Of a stretch of 64,000 nt of DNA, positions 21,805-32,305 are shown piece by piece. The notes below the pieces were generated by a model. It did no database searches, was not told the origin of the DNA, and worked only from the letters and a program-made list of their open reading frames with translations. Position numbers and translations under genes: made by a program. Positions within the stretch are counted from its first letter, which is position 1; every line of letters starts with the position of its first letter. Source of the stretch: Tolypeutes matacus. Lineage: Eukaryota; Chordata; Mammalia; Cingulata; Chlamyphoridae. The stretch lies in contig JAKSZT010054334.1 of assembly GCA_026826555.1 (NCBI GenBank), forward strand, positions 34,714,795 through 34,778,794, given 5' to 3'.

Positions 21805-23919
21805 TTGAAGATTCTCAAAGGTTTTCTTTCCTAAATCTTTTAATTTACATTGTGCTCTTTTTCTAAAGCTATTGTTTAATCATAAAGGGGGTAAGTGAAG
21901 GTTCCTTGAAATGGTTTATAGACCTGAGGTCCTTTAAACTCCCATAGCTTCTGAGTGAGCACGTGCTGGGAGGCACAGGTTTCCATTCGGTATAAAATTT
22001 GAAGTTTGCTTCAAAGCAGGGTGGGATTATGGCTTGGTCTGTTACCATTACTTCCTGTCTGTGGTTACAAATGTGGCAGGTATTGAGTGAGAGATAGTTG
22101 AAGGAAATATGAGAAATGAGAATGATAAGGGCAGATTTTCAGCATTTAATTCCTATTCCCCCCCAAATATGGGTCTAGAATTTAAAATGATGAAAGTGCA
22201 GTTGAGTGTTTTAAAACTATATCAGAGTTGAATAAAGTTGTGCAAGCAATTCCTATATAAAATTAATTGTTCAGTACTTAATATCCTCTCACTGCCCCAA
22301 ATTAACATGGTAATTTGGCATTATTTTTTAAAAAGGTAGTATTTTCTAAAACACGTATAAAGACTTAAAGAAGTGTTTTATGGTATGTTATAAACTGAAT
22401 CTATACTTTTTAATTGAGGACAGATATGAGGACTGAAAAAGTAACATACATTATTTCTGAATATATAAATTACATTGACTAACCTGATGTAAACAATTGT
22501 ATAAATTTTAGTTATACTTCTAGACATTAAGCTACTTTCCTTCAACAGTCAATTTTCTGAATTCCTACATCTCAGGAAAGCCTTCTGATATAACTGCTAT
22601 GCCCCAAAAAGTTTAGCATAAAACTTAGACAAATTAGTCAAGTGTCATATCTCTCTGTAGATATTTCCTGTACTTTTTGACACCAAACTTCAAAAGGTTT
22701 AGAGTTAAAATGATAATGAGATATGTGATAGTAATTTCAACACCAAAATGGCAGAAATTTCATTATGAAATTTTCCAACTCTGTGAATCTGCTAATAGTT
22801 TATTTTAAATATCTGCCAAATGCCAAAGCATTGTTTAATATCGTGTGAAGTTACTGAACATGTGTAGAAAGGTTCAAAGCCTAATTATTTAAGACTTCAA
22901 GAGATACAGGCAGTGAACAAACTTGACCTATGTTCAAATCATATTTTGGTAAGAAATCCTTGAGTAAATACCACCATGCAACAGGTTAGAAAAGAGAAAA
23001 AAAGAAGAGAGGAAGGAAAGGAAGAAGAGAGTCAGTCTGAAATCAGCCTAATACTGTTTTTAAACATAGCTTCCCTTTCTGCCTTTACAGGTCAATTAGT
23101 TAGCTTTGCTTTTGTTCTTCTCATTATTTGCAAAACACATTTTCACCATAAAGTAAAAAAGGCTTTCCAAAATAAAGTGATACTTTTCAAATATGGGAAG
23201 AAGCACTATTGAGTCATTCAATAGCATATTAGCAACTAGACTTAAAGGATGAATCTTCAAGGACTTGAAGGTAGTTGGTTTTACTGTACAAGACAGGTGA
23301 ATTAATTATAGAGTTTTGGGTAAGAAAAATCAGCGTGGTTTGTTTTCTACTTTCCAAATTATCAAGGATGCCCCATTTCTTTGAGTTGCCAAGGTATAAG
23401 AGACACTTCTGACCTGCCTTTGAGCCAAAGTGAAGTCATTCTGAACGATCCACATCACTGAAAGCATTTCTTTCTTTCTACAATCTATTAAGAAATAAGG
23501 AATTAAATACAGAGTGTTTCATTTTTCTTACGCGATTTCAGACTGACTTTTCTCCCCACAACTTGAAAACTGTCCAATCTGGAATTTTCATTATCTTTAT
23601 ACAAATAAATAATGTAACAGATAAATAAAACAAGCATATGCATAAAACATATGTTTTGCTTACATGTCATTTTTCCTCAAATTAATTTCTTAATCGTTTA
23701 AAGAGGGGATGCATTTTCATTTATATCTTGCTACAAAAACGCGAGAAGATATATTCTAAATCCTTTAAGAAGAGCTCGGAGCGCTCTGGCTCTTTTTTAA
23801 GTTTGGGAGGCTATTGCTTAGAAGCTTTTGGAAAAAAAAATATGAGTCGTCGCAGACGAAATGAAATATTAGACATGCAATCTAACGGTAGTAAAAGAGA
23901 AGTAAGAAGTAGATGATCT
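21801..23919. other. Upstream flank of DACH1, no transposon recognised
   Basis: AT-rich unique sequence leading into the CpG island. A 21-bp near-palindrome around AGCGCT lies at 23772-23792. No gene and no repeat family were identified. Confidence 0.45.
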
Positions 23920-24685
23920 CCGTCTCTTTTCCGATCGCCACTTCTGGGTCCCTGGCTTTTTCTCTTCGTCCCTCCCACAGTTTCTTTCCGTATCCTTCCC
24001 CCCAACACACACACGCCCCCCACCCCGCCCCCTTCCTAGCATACTCGCTCTCCCTCTGTCTCGCGCTCTTGGAGTCTCTGCTCGGAGTCCTGGTTGGATA
24101 ATTTGGGTTAATACTAGTGAGTGAGGTTTTTGCGGCTTCAAAGGGTATTTCAAGTTTCCGGAGCTCCTCCCCTCTGCACCGTGTGACAACAACAACTCGT
24201 CCAGCCGGCAGCCTGCACTTTTCAGCTCATTTTCTCTCTGTCATTCCCCTCTCAATCTTTGATCAATGTACTTGCCAGGGAGAACCCAAGTCCTTCAAAC
24301 CTCCTCCTTTTCACCTTCATCCTTAACTTTGTGCTAGAGCGGGACCCACACAACAATAGCCGACCCTCCCCGTCCCCGCCCCCCCCCCAAACCAGCCCCC
24401 GATTCTAGCCCCGGGAGAGACTCGCATTTCGACTTGCGGGACACTTTTCGTGCGTTTCTCTCCAGAGCGCCTCTCGCGCTCACCCCTCCGGCGCTCGCTC
24501 TTTCTTACCCTAGGACCTCTCCTTTTTTCTCCCCCCCCCCCTTTCTCCTCCTCGTTCTCTCCTAGAGTTGTTGTTGTTGCCCCCTCTTCTTCTCCCCCTC
24601 CCCCCTTTTTTCCCCTTCCCCTCCCCGGGTGTGTGGCAACTTTTCCCCTCGCTTCTCCTCCTTCTATTTCCCTTTATATGTGACC
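23920..24685 (+). promoter_or_regulatory. DACH1: DACH1 core promoter and 5' UTR region
   Basis: GC-box-like 'ccccgccccc' lies near 24022 and a long C-run 'gtccccgcccccccccc' near 24372. No convincing TATA box sits at a sensible place, which fits a CpG-island promoter with dispersed starts. The last 160 bases (24520-24680) are an extreme polypyrimidine tract. C-rich runs at 24364-24400 give a G-quadruplex motif on the minus strand. The transcription start cannot be fixed from sequence alone, so the boundary between promoter and UTR is not drawn. Confidence 0.6.
24678..24683 (+). promoter_or_regulatory. Minimal start-stop upstream ORF (ATGTGA) just before the DACH1 start
   Basis: ATG at 24678-24680 is followed at once by TGA at 24681-24683. 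Two bases later comes the main ATG at 24686. The upstream ATG has a poor context (T at -3, T at +4), while the main ATG has A at -3 and G at +4. Start-stop elements are known to stall or divert ribosomes. Whether this one acts is inference. Confidence 0.6.
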
Positions 24686-25072
24686 ATGGCAGTGCCGGCG
24701 GCTTTGATCCCTCCGACCCAGCTGGTCCCCCCTCAACCCCCGATCTCCACGTCTGCTTCCTCCTCCGGCACCACCACCTCCACCTCGTCTGCGACTTCGT
24801 CTCCAGCTCCGTCCATCGGGCCCCCGGCGTCCTCAGGGCCAACTCTGTTCCGGTCGGAGCCCATAGCGTCGTCGGCGGCGGCGGCGGCCACAGTCACCTC
24901 CACCGGCGGCGGCAGCGGCGGCGGCAACGGCGGCGGCGGCGGCGGCAGCAACTGCAACCCCAGCTTGGCGGCCGCGAGCGGCGGCGGCGGCAGTGGCGGC
25001 GGCAGCATCAGCGCTGGCGGTGGCGGCTGCGGCGCCTCCAGCACCCCCATCAACACCAACACCGGCAGCAGC

Positions 25073-25125
<53 letters not shown>

Positions 25126-25485
25126 CTGCGGCCCCCTCCCTGGGAAACCTGTGTACTCGACCCCGTCCCCAGTGGAAAACACCCCCCAGAATAATGAGTG
25201 CAAAATGGTGGATCTGAGGGGGGCCAAAGTGGCTTCCTTCACGGTGGAGGGCTGCGAGCTGATCTGCCTGCCCCAGGCATTCGACCTGTTCCTGAAGCAC
25301 TTGGTGGGGGGCTTGCACACGGTCTACACCAAGCTGAAGCGGCTGGAGATCACGCCGGTGGTGTGTAATGTGGAACAGGTTCGCATCCTGAGGGGACTGG
25401 GCGCCATCCAGCCCGGAGTGAACCGCTGCAAACTCATCTCCAGGAAGGACTTCGAGACCCTCTACAATGACTGCACCAACGCAAG
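24686..25485 (+). CDS. DACH1: DACH1 coding exon 1 (residues 1-266, partial)
   Basis: DACH1 is a nuclear transcriptional cofactor of the retinal-determination network (PAX-SIX-EYA-DACH). It represses or co-activates targets with SIX/EYA proteins, corepressors and SMAD4. The visible protein opens MAVPAALIPPTQLVPP, followed by a Ser/Thr/Pro-rich stretch (to about 60), a short Ala run (63-68), Gly-rich segments (about 74-115), Ser20 (128-147), then CGPLPGKPVYSTPSPVEN. The DNA-binding dachshund homology domain (Ski/Sno/Dac, winged-helix-like) starts near residue 172. It includes KMVDLRGAKVASFTVEG, LPQAFDLFLKHLVGGLHTVY and CNVEQVRILRGLGAIQPGVN, and runs to DCTNA at 266. The start was chosen for the ACCATGG context and the match to the known N-terminus; the frame is open 57 bases upstream but has no ATG. 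The exon ends in phase 2 at AG|GTAAAG. The rest of the domain and the C-terminal EYA-interacting region lie outside the window. Confidence 0.97.
25067..25126 (+). repeat. (AGC)n trinucleotide repeat encoding 20 serines in DACH1
   Basis: Codons 128-147 are AGC x5, AGT, AGC x12, AGT, AGC. The pure run of twelve AGC (25085-25120) is long enough to be length-variable. Two AGT codons interrupt the tract and would be expected to stabilise it. Confidence 0.95.
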
Positions 25486-26165
25486 GTAAAGAGCGGGGGG
25501 CAGTCTCCGCCGCCCGCGGCCCCTTCCTGCCCGCCTGCTCGCCCTTCCCTTGCTCCCTTCTCGGAGCCGTTCGCTCCGCGCGCCCTGGCGAGCGCGGCCC
25601 TCTCTTCCCCTTGCTCCGAGCTCGCCAGCCGCGCCCGACCCCCTGAGAAGTTGGCACCTCATCCTGCCCAGATCTCGCTCTTCCGGCCTGGTCCGCCCCT
25701 TGCTGGCCTGGGCGCCAGGGCTTGGCTGCTGTGGGACGCGGGAACCCCAACCCTTGGGCCGGATGGGGGCGGGAAGGGGGAGGACGGCGCCTTTCCGGGA
25801 GCCACAGCCCCTTCCCGGACGCGCCGGCGTCTGGAGACCCCTCTCAGAGCTGCTGCCTTGTGTTCGCTCCCCGGGACTCGGCTTCCGCGGCGAGGCTCGG
25901 GACACTGGCGGGGTTTGTCAGAGGCGGCGAGCGGCGTCCCGGGGGTGTGGGAGGTCGTCACCCCGCCGGGCAGGGTTCGAGGAGCAGGGCGCCACCCTCG
26001 GAGTGAGGGGATCTCGAGGAAGCCGAGCGAATGGACCAAGAGCTGGGGAGGGCACTTCGAGGTCGTGAGGGGAACGACTTCAGAGGCCGTGGCGAGAGGC
26101 AGGCCTGGGTACCCGCAGCGAGTTCAACCCCAGAGCCCCAAGGGGAAGCCCGCCGAGGGGAGGGG

Positions 26166-26222
26166 TTTGTGTGTGCGCGCATGTGTGCGTGTGTCCGCGT
26201 GTGAGGTGTGCCTGTGCGTGTG
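26166..26222. repeat. Imperfect GT-rich repeat
   Basis: GTGTG tracts interrupted by CGCG, CCGCG and CCTG. Alternating purine-pyrimidine sequence with Z-DNA potential, inside the CpG island. Confidence 0.7.
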
Positions 26223-26870
26223 CAAAGGAAATAAAGGGGTACGTTTGCCCCGGGGCAGAAACGAGGGCGCCGGCAGGTTTCCTTCTGTAAGGGGAGGTGA
26301 CGACGGTGGGTACGCTAGACTCTTGGAAGCCGCACTGGAGTGATGGGGAAGGAAAACAACAGCGCGCTCTCTCTCCAATTTTTAATTGTAAATTTATTTT
26401 TAAGGTTACAGTAGCTCTCGCAATGAGCAGGTGCAAGCTTTACTCTGGGATGCTCTCAGGGTCTGAGTACGCGGTGCGGTCGCTTCCCCAACCAGCCAAA
26501 ACGCGCGCCGGGTGGAGACCGCGGGATTGGGTTCCTGGCCTGAAGAGTTTTATGCTAATGAATGCCTGTGGGGGAGGATCTACCGAGAGAGGGCGGGAGT
26601 GGGGCAACTTGTCAGTTTCGGGGTAGAAATGATTATTCCACCCCTTTCACACTTCCGCCCTGTCCCCATCGTTCGCTTCCTGGGAAGCGCAGAGGGAAAA
26701 GTTCAGACCTGACAGGAGAAAGCGTGTAGGGAAAGTTGGCGCCCTGGAGAGAGCGCGTGGGAACTGCGCGCAAAATTTGCTAGGAGACTTCGCTGCTCTA
26801 AAAATAAGTTTAAAGACCCTGAGAATGAACTGTTTCACTCTTTTAGGGCCTGCGCCCCCTAATAGAGCTA

Positions 26871-29800
26871 CAATAACTGAGGTGGAAAGGAAAGAGGAAT
26901 AGGACGAGACCAGAAGGAAAACAGGTGAAAAAGCCCCGAGCTCTTTCTTCTTAGGAGGAAGACTCGTAGCTCAGGAAGGCTGTAAGACGAAAGAAAACAG
27001 CTCCGACCCAGCAAATGTCCTATCGGAGCAAGTTAGAAACTGTTCTTTCCTGATTTAGTTACCATTCTTCGCAAATTGGGCATGAGTGTGTGTTTGGGCT
27101 TTGAATTGCATTTTTACTATTTTGGAGGTGGATGCTGAGTGTGTGTGTCTGTGCCCAAGTATATGGGCAGGTGGCAGTAAAGATTGAGGGGGAAATCTTT
27201 GTTATTAATCGTCATTTACTAAGATAATTGGAGTCCTTGGACAACCAAAAGATATTTGCCAAAAATCTATTAAAAGTAGTAGAATCAGGAGAGAAAACTA
27301 TTACAGAATTGTTAGCAAGAATGCTAGTTGAAATTTGAGGACAGTTCAGATATGGTGGTTAAAAAATTGTCTACCTATCCAGTCAATTGGTGAAGTGCTC
27401 TTTAGTAAACAGACACTCTGCTTTTGAATCCTCTTTGTGTTTCTTACAGCACACAGCTGTACTAATCAATGGCCATTTACATACCAAAAATTTTTTTCTA
27501 GAAAACTTCCTTCAATGACTGCAACATCATGATCAATATAAAACAGGTAGTATTACACCCCTTAGAGTTATTCCCTTGATCTTTTTTTTTTTTTCCTTGA
27601 AATTTTGTGCCTAGAGTTTGGAATTGAAGTCCTTCCCATATGGTTGCAGAATATTCTAAAAGTTATAAACTAAAATTTAAAACAATAGACCCCCCCACCC
27701 TGGTTAACAATAGCTCTGGAGTTTAAACTTACAGAACCAAGAGAAGTAAAATCCAGTAGCACAGTCTACTCTTCAAAAAATTATCATCACTATTGTGTTT
27801 CAGTCAGCTTGCTTAATACTTTGCAATTAAATGTGTTGTTCTAAAACCCAATTTCAAGCTATTTTTTTGTGTTAAAATGTAGTAAATTTGATGACTTACT
27901 ATTGCATTTTTATCTTTTCTTGACTACTAGGCTTCCTCAAACTTAAATACATGCAAATATTTTAGTCATTAGGCTTAGATGTGTAGTTGCAGATATCTAC
28001 CTATGTTTCCTTAACTCTACTACAGATCTAAGAAATAGAAAACTTGTAATGGAACTCCCACTCACAAAAATACACTGTTCACATCATAATGCATTATTAT
28101 TTTTTATGTTATTTACAAGCATCATTGTCTTATTTCTTAACATTGAAAGCAATAATCTAAAATGTTTTGCATCTTGAATTTAAAAAAGTAAAATTACTTT
28201 TTCCACTCAAAGTTAGTTTATGTCTTGGCTATTAAGATTCTTTTTCATTCACCTAGATATATTGATTTCTTTGACTCTGGTTTCTTTCTCCGCTGGTTGC
28301 TTAAGAGACTGTCTGACTATCTAAGGGAATAATTTATGCAGAGTATAAGAGAAACTGGGCAAAAAGGAAAACCACGTAACTTTATATTTAACTCTCTATA
28401 TAGTTTATATGTGTATAAGAAACATCAAATCTTAACACGCATAGCTTTTTACAGAACACATATCTAATTATGTTTCATAATAGCATTTGTCAGACATTTG
28501 TCTTACATACCAGGAGCTCTGAGGAACCAAAATGATGCTAAGGAAAAGAAATGTTCATAAACTTGGTCAGAGTGGCTCAGTAAGTTAGGAGCAAACTGTA
28601 GGATGGATTTAGTTTGCTTGGGACTATTGCATCAATATGTTATCTATGAAAAGTAGCGTAAATGTTGAAGCCATCTGCCATTACCATGAAGAGATGGAAA
28701 AGCGACTATTACCTGCTACATAGTAAAACTAAAAGTAACGGTCTCAAAACATTAAAGAAAATGTAAGGAAATATATTTTAAAATGTCAAAGGACAAAGTC
28801 TGACCTTGCTCAGCTTCCTCCAATTATTGTTTTTAAACTAAACATTAGTTGCATGAACTTGGCTGTTGCAACAGAGGTCAGTAAATTAACTGGTAATCAT
28901 TAAACAACAACAACAAAAAAGAAAAGTAATTATATACATGGTCAAGTCTCTGTATGAGTCAATTGCTTGTTCATAGATTTGAGTTAGGTTACAGTTTTCT
29001 GTGAACTCAGGTAAGAAGGGGTGGCTCTGCCTATTGTTTTACCTAAAATGCTTATTTCTGTGAGTATTGTATTGCAGAAGATGACTTTGTCTCAAGATCT
29101 TTTAAATCTGATTGTGATCTGAGTTCCATGTAGCCTGAGATTTATGAAGTTATTAACGTTAATAGATAACTGGTTAGTTTTATAGGACATTTATATATAT
29201 ACATGCATATATTCACAAACAGTATTTGTCTTAAAGTGTATACCATCCATGGACAGAAAACTGGAAAACTTCCCAAATCTTTTGTGTTCTGTAGTAATAT
29301 ACGAGTACAATTTTAGGACAAGAAGTACAAAATATTTTCCAATTCTTGGCTCTAGTTTTTTGTCATTTTTTAAGAACTAGCCTTAATTAGATGGCAAACT
29401 GAACCGGTTGATATTATTTAACATTTCTCCTGTTTGCATACATTTTAGTGGCAAGTTCTTTTGCATTGATATAGAAAGTTTCAACGCAAATACAGATTTA
29501 CTTCTAAGAGATAATTACGATTCTTGGCATGGAACATTCCAGGAATTATTTCAAATGAAAAGACACTATGTTTTTGTATTACAGTAGATTAGTGGTTCCT
29601 ATAAAGCCTGATGTTTCATTTTATATTTTTTCAAAAGGAATATGGCGTAATTATAAATCTAAGGCATAAAAATTTATGTTTGGTTCCATAGCAAATTTTA
29701 GTGCAATAACTAATATGTGAACAAAATATAAGAATATCCTAGCCTGGGATTTACTTTGTTCAGTTAAATTATATTGCAAAATACAAATTCTTGGGCTATT

Positions 29801-31282
29801 TGGATATAACTTTCAAACCTGTTGTTTTTCTTGGAGTTAGTTTACAATAATACTTTGGCCATTATTGTAAAAAGTGTTCATAGTTACATAAATGGTTTAC
29901 TTTCTGACCTCCACAGATTACTAGTTAATACTCTGAAGCACAAAATTTGATTCACACATATGATATTTTACTTTGTGCAACTTCAAATATTGTTTAGAAT
30001 AAACTCCAAGACAGGTTAGTTTTTTCAGAGTTCCTTAACATACATAGTTCTGTGTATCAGCTTTTGATACAGAGTTTTGAAATCTTTATTTTAATAGTCC
30101 AAAACTGCTGTTATTTCTTCGTTTAATCTGTTAAATTTCACAGAAATTGCATGTAAATTACTGAGACAAGTATTAGCCACCCACTTTATTTCTCCCTGCC
30201 TACCCCAATCCCCTGAGAAGTGACACCAAATATTGATTAAAGTCTTGGCTGGAACTGAGAATAAATCACTCTTCTCTTTGGTGATTTACTATGTGTGATT
30301 CACCAGCATACAAAAACATATTATGCTTTATTGTTTCTCATTTGGTGTTTTGTTTTTGGAATGTAAGTAGCATTTGTTGATTAGCTTAACGTGCAACCAA
30401 GTAGCTGTTATTTTAGGAACAATTTGTGCTTTGACTATCAATTAGAATTATTTTATTATTCCAAGTTATTTTACTAAATTGTTTCATACAATTGCCTTTG
30501 TCAATCATGTAAAATAATCATTTAAATTGCATTGTATTAGCAACATAAAACACAAGTATTGCAAACTACAATAAGAAATGAAACTCTCACAGGTTGTAAA
30601 CTGTCTTTCTTTGAATCCTTGATTGAAGAAATTAGTTTACAGAACGCCTTCTAAAAAGGCACAGGTGAGTCTTCCAGATTTCATTAAACATTTTGATTTT
30701 AAGGTTTTGTTATTTGATTCCTTTAAAAAGTTAAACTTTGTCTGGAATTTATCTTTCAAAGATTTCCTTTTCAGATTCTTCACTCGACAAAAGTCACGTC
30801 AAATTTTATATGAAAGGCAATGTAAAAATGGATCTTAACTCTTTTGGTATTTAAAAAATGTAATTAAAATAAAGTTTTTTTTTTTCATTTTATGTTTGAA
30901 TTGCTATAATTATAGAATGACCATAGTGGCATGTGCCATTCTCTACTGGGGAAATGCATAGTGATCAGTCATATGACTATATACAAATGTTCTTGTCTAA
31001 ATGCTGCAGCTTAAATATTTTAAATGAGAAAAACTTTATGATTTCAGGCTTTGAGATTGCATTAAGGAGTCCCTTTCCCATTATATTGTTGTGTTTAATG
31101 ATTAATTTTCTTAATGAAGAAAACCCTAAATTAAAAATCTATTTAATGGGGCTTAGAATAAGTGTGATATCAAAAGCTCTGATCTACACAGAGACATATC
31201 TCTCAGACCTGAAGGAGCCTGCATTGTGCTCAAATTCCTTCACTTTTTTTCTCTATTTGTCTGAAATATTTCTAGTCAAAGT

Positions 31283-31313
<31 letters not shown>

Positions 31314-32088
31314 GCTGCAGAGGTTGTCTTTTTTTTTTTTTAAAGCTGTAATTGCTATTTGTGCATACTTCACAGTACAGAAATGACTTTATAAGAATAG
31401 TATAGTTTACCAAATTTCTTTTGAAAACAAGACTACCAAGAATGAAATGTTTTTATTTGGTCTTGTAATTGCTATTATTAGATTAACTGGTGAATCACTT
31501 TATTTGATGAAGCAGTGCTACTTACTTTATCTGAGAATTTTTTATGAATATGTTTTATTGCTGCTAGTTTCAGGAAGTTCATGATCAAGTTCATATTTGA
31601 ATGTGTAATGACTATAAAAAGAATTTTCAGTCCAGTATAAATTAGTCAATTAGACAGTCAGTCAGTGAAAGCATAGTTTTTCAACTTGATGGAATTTAAA
31701 TTAGTTGATCAAAGAATAGGTAAATGTCTAATTTTAAAAAATATATCTCATCATATCTAAGAGAATGACCAAAGTCACCACTTGATCCAAAATCAAGGAT
31801 CTTAAGGCAGATGCATTTTAAATTTCTTGGTGTATTCTGATGCAGATTTACTCTATAAGGAGTTCCTAAATCTCCCATTTTCTAAAAAGTTCATCTTTAG
31901 ATTTTTCTAAATTGCTTATTTTACTAGCCAATGACTGATTTTTTCAAAGGTGTGGCCCTCTTGCTTTCTTATCCAAAGTGTCTTGAAGTTGATCCAGGAT
32001 GTCAGGCTGTGATTCTTCTGCTCACTTCAACATATGTGACTTCACTGAAAGCTGACAAAGACAACTTATTAACTTAAAAAACCATTAA
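26871..32088. other. Intron 1, 5.2 kb with no transposon recognised
   Basis: AT-rich, unique sequence. There are short T- or A-runs near 27581-27594, 30877-30890 and 31289-31342 (TTTTG repeats) but no SINE or LINE body attached to them. The ORFs present (up to 136 codons) are AT-driven and lack any recognisable domain. Confidence 0.45.
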
Positions 32089-32305
32089 AAGTCATTATGT
32101 AGGGGAACGGATGTAGCTCAAGTGGTTGAGAGCCTGCTTCCCATGTATGAGGTCCTGAGTTCCATCTCAAATACCTCCTAAAAACAAAACAAAACAAAGA
32201 ATCAGCTCTCATTGAGGATGTAGCTTAGTGATTGAGCACCTGCTTCCCATGTATGAGGTCCTGGGTTCAATCCCTTGTACCTCCTTAAAAAAAAGTTATT
32301 ATTTA
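32089..32305 (+). mobile_element. Two tandem DAS-SINE tRNA-like monomers
   Basis: Head 1 at about 32103 reads 'cggatgtagctcaagtggtt' and head 2 at about 32213 reads 'gaggatgtagcttagtgatt'. Both continue 'gcctgcttcccatgtatgag' or 'acctgcttcccatgtatgag', then 'gtcctg.gttc', and end 'tacctcct'. Head 1 has an (AAAAC)n-like linker and head 2 ends in A8. The flanks 'aagtcattatgta' (32089) and 'aagttattattta' (32293) are likely diverged target duplications around the pair. Unlike the dimers at 1448 and 10792, there is no long middle tail. Confidence 0.82.

Larger units (their letters stand above)
23920..26870. promoter_or_regulatory. DACH1: CpG island covering the DACH1 promoter, exon 1 and start of intron 1
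   Basis: Base composition switches abruptly near 23920 from AT-rich to GC-rich with many CpGs, and falls back by about 26870. The richest part is exon 1 and the following 700 bases. An AT-rich notch at 26378-26405 interrupts it. Such islands mark promoters of developmental regulators that are often Polycomb-controlled; that regulatory state is known for the gene class and not visible here. Confidence 0.85.

Noticed and set aside
21538..21834. Arg-Glu repeat protein read from the GA microsatellite
   Set aside because: It is a translation of the dinucleotide repeat and runs through the N gap.
24629..24685. N-terminal extension of DACH1 upstream of the ATG
   Set aside because: The frame is open but begins with GTG, has no ATG and no good context. 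The ATG at 24686 has an ACCATGG context and gives the known N-terminus.
24833..25750. 305-codon antisense open frame across DACH1 exon 1 and the intron start
   Set aside because: It is the reverse of GC-rich Gly/Ser codons (giving poly-Ala and poly-Arg), crosses the splice donor and has no recognisable domain. Stop codons are simply rare in such composition.
25550..26343. Long open frames (172 and 230 codons) just after exon 1
   Set aside because: They lie in the CpG island where stops are rare; the sequences are low-complexity Gly/Arg/Pro with no family resemblance, and the exon clearly ends at the donor at 25485.
31289..31342. TTTTG/T-rich run as the tail of a minus-strand SINE
   Set aside because: No SINE head or B-box lies on its far side, so it was left as simple sequence.
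30933..31343. 136-codon open frame in intron 1
   Set aside because: AT-driven frame ending in homopolymer-coded phenylalanines, with no domain and no conservation evidence.
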